Below the pieces are notes generated by a model. It was not told the DNA's origin. It was given only the letters and a program-made list of their open reading frames with translations, and did not search any database. This document shows, in pieces, positions 61,699-64,000 of a stretch of DNA of 64,000 nt. Origin of the DNA: Sinotaia quadrata (taxonomy: Eukaryota; Mollusca; Gastropoda; Architaenioglossa; Viviparidae). Position 1 is the first letter of the stretch. Each line of letters opens with the position of its first letter. Where the stretch lies: NCBI GenBank assembly GCA_028829895.1, contig CM054179.1:77181044-77245043 (forward strand). Reading direction: 5' to 3'. The translations under genes and the position numbers were made by a program.

Positions 61699-63079
61699 TG
61701 TCACAAAACGGGAGGGCTCGTTAAAGCCGACCCCGAGCTGAGGTTAGAGATGCAAAGGGTGAAGTCTATTTTTGGCCTGCTCCGGTGCACCTCCAAGAAA
61801 AGCTCATGTGACGTATGCCAGTACTACGTCGCGTCAAGTTGTTACATAGACACACATGACATACACCATTGATGTTTGGGTGGGGCCCAATTTATTAGTG
61901 TCATGCCAAGGAACGTTTTATTGGCGGTGTGTGTTGTGAGTGTGTATCATAAATGTGAATAAATGGACGAACAGACAAACGGTGCAAAACAATAGTACAA
62001 TTCTTTCGTCCCTCTCAAAAATTATGAATAACAAGAGAGTTGAAAGATGTTTAAATCAGGTTATTTATTTCCCGATTTAAAAGGGGCACTACTCTTTCGC
62101 ACAGTGATTAATCATTCATTCAACTTTCCAATGTCATACACTCTGTGGGAAATAAGGGGAGATGAAAATGATGAAATTCAAAATATAAAATAAAGATTAA
62201 TTACACAATTCCTATGCGGCAAATGGGGCCGCTTTAACAATAGTTCACATGTAAAATAAGCATTACTTTTAACATTAGAGTTCTTATTTTGCAAACGATA
62301 TAATAGTGTTCATTTTCTTAGAGTTCTAGAGTTAAGTACGTGCGCGTTAGCCGTGCGAATTTTTTTTACTCACTATTAATGTCAGAGTTCCAAGGAGATG
62401 ACGTAAGCTCACACGTCACTTATAAGCGGCACTTCAAAGTGAAGATAGGACGCAATTGAGGCGTCGCATTACAGGTGAAGATTCTGCAGAATCTAGGCAC
62501 CACTTTCAGATTATCACTGGGGAGAAATCTGAAATTTAGCTGACTGTTGTCAGCCTCGATAATTATCGTTGTTTGTCGTGGAAACGGACACCTCAACGAC
62601 GTTTAGCATTATCGGGTGGAGTCGTCCAGTGGGATGTGTCGTCGCATTACATTGAGTGTAGAAATCCGGATATCTGTAAGAAAATCTCGGTGCTAGTCTC
62701 TCAATTTGCGGGATAGACTGCCAAACGAACTCAGACAGGGGGAAGACAAAATTGGTCCCTCGTGTCGTTAACTGCATACAACCAGCGTCGCATACATGGG
62801 TTTTCTTTGACAGCGAACTTTCCACTTTGCCAAAAGTTATACTGAGTAATTTTGCCTCGTTACCCAATACATGGCATCAGACGGATGGAAAACGGATGGA
62901 AAGAGATTATTGCAGCTTTCCTTTATGAAATCTCTGTACATGAGATAATTCATACGTGAAGTTAGACTGGCTTCAGACGAATCGACGTTTTCAACATTGA
63001 GAGTAAAGTCTTCATTTTGCCTCTTATATAGCCTTCACTGAAGGTTTCCAAAAACTTCCAGAAGCTATGTCCTGTGACA
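61699..63079. mobile_element. Solo LTR of a second retrotransposon family (1,381 bp)
   Basis: Starts TGTCACA and ends TGTGACA, a perfect 7-bp inverted pair, flanked by a 5-bp duplication. It has no coding region. A TATA-like CTTATAAGCGG lies near 62419 and AATAAA near 61959. The internal sequence differs from the LTRs of the 36202-44499 element although both start TGTCACA. A full element has probably collapsed by recombination between its LTRs. The orientation is not certain. Confidence 0.8.
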
Positions 63080-63084
63080 GTCTT

Positions 63085-64000
63085 ACAGACATTAAAGCTG
63101 TGATCTTTGCAGTTATAGACCAGAAGAGAAATTGACTCATTCATACAAGATCAATAACCAAATCTTCAGAAAAGCTCACGTTGAAAAGGAAGACAATAAA
63201 CAGAAAATAAAAAGTAAGAAAGGCCAACACCACTAAGTAGAAGACATTTCCCAGACACATCCTACCCATGAACTGACTTTACACACGAAGACCGATTTTG
63301 GCTACTTTTACCAATTTGGATACATCTTTAGGTTTTAACTACCGATGCTAGCCACTTTACCCTGCCCACACCACACTGACTAATCAGGTCATACAGCTCC
63401 ATCTGATCCGAGACAACGCAAGGAAAGATAGATTCATAGATGGATGGATGGAAAGATTAGAATAGCTTCATAGATACATGGATAAATATATAGATAGGTG
63501 TATGGATGGATAGATTAGAATAGATAGATAAATAGATAGATCGACAGATAGAAAGGTAGATAGATAGATAGATAGATAGAGAAATAGATAGATAGATAGA
63601 TAGATAGAGAAATAGATAGATGGATAGAAAGATTTTATGCTAGTTTTACGTGCTGTCAGAGAAATTAGCTCATTTCATTCATGTTGGTATACTTCTAATC
63701 TGTTGACCGAGTATTTCTACAAAATCGAAATAAACACAGCAGCTGAAATGTTGAAACGTAAACTTGTTTATTTGAACAATGCAAGGCAATTTGCAAATAT
63801 ACACAAACAAATGTATTCATTTTTTGCACGCCTTTATCACTCCTCCCAATGGAGTTCCTGAAATTCCAACACCCCCCCCACCCCCGGTTACGGTCTCTCA
63901 CTATATGTTTGATAAAGATTAAAGAGCCCTACCTTACTAATGAGCCTCGCCCACTAAAGTCAAGTAGGATTAAACCCCGCCCAGGGAGAAAGGGAAAATA
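63085..64000. other. Right-hand end of the window, no gene recognised
   Basis: A short remnant of the 35-bp repeat, then AT-rich sequence with a (GATA)n-rich tract at about 63420-63630. Open stretches on both strands near 63640-63900 overlap each other and show no motif. Confidence 0.5.
63420..63630. repeat. (GATA)n-rich tract
   Basis: TAGATAGATAGATAGA runs with GGAT and GAAA interruptions. It is the complement of the TCTA type found five times within the module gene. Confidence 0.9.

Noticed and set aside
62550..62867. 105-codon minus-strand frame
   Set aside because: It lies wholly inside the solo LTR and has no recognisable motif.

Overview
The window is invertebrate nuclear DNA: AT-rich, with many introns, dense microsatellites (TCTA, CA/TG, CTA) and minisatellites, and three classes of transposable element. 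The transposon families and the module type of the main gene suggest a marine invertebrate. A mollusc or other lophotrochozoan is most likely, but I cannot prove this from sequence alone.

One gene dominates. From about 3.2 kb to 50.6 kb on the + strand I can chain 25 coding exons (about 9.5 kb, roughly 3,160 codons). All 24 junctions keep the reading frame, and every intron is GT-AG except one GC-AG. The product is a very large secreted or cell-surface protein. It is built from tandem beta-sandwich-like modules with two recurring signatures, a linker of the type 'D-x-[TS]-P-P-x-x-G-x-[IV]' and a strand of the type 'W-x-x-F-x-D-x-E-S-G-I'. I recognise the module family as fibronectin-III-like extracellular repeats found in large uncharacterised animal proteins, and I assign no function. 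The 5' end is not seen. An in-frame TAA at 50588-50590 may be the true end.

The strongest finding lies inside exon 22. A complete Ty3/gypsy-type LTR retrotransposon (36202-44499, 8,298 bp) sits in the coding sequence. It has two equal 1,547-bp LTRs with no differences seen by eye and a perfect 5-bp target duplication (GGGTA). Leaving out the element and one GGGTA makes the host exon open again in the correct frame, so this is a recent, probably polymorphic gene-breaking insertion. Its single 1,453-codon gag-pol ORF has the order gag, protease, integrase, reverse transcriptase, RNase H. Integrase precedes RT, which is the Ty1/copia-like order characteristic of the unusual Gmr1-type gypsy lineage.

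Other mobile DNA: a degenerate Mutator-like DNA transposon with 17-bp terminal inverted repeats in intron 18 (29898-31588), a dead non-LTR reverse-transcriptase fragment in intron 24 (about 49160-50085), and a clean solo LTR (61699-63079, target duplication GTCTT) that landed inside a 35-bp minisatellite. From 50.6 kb to 64 kb I see no convincing gene, only repeats and unassigned AT-rich DNA. Tandem arrays include a composite 44/29-bp minisatellite (3944-5498) and a 61-bp array with a six-unit higher-order repeat (57485-58425).
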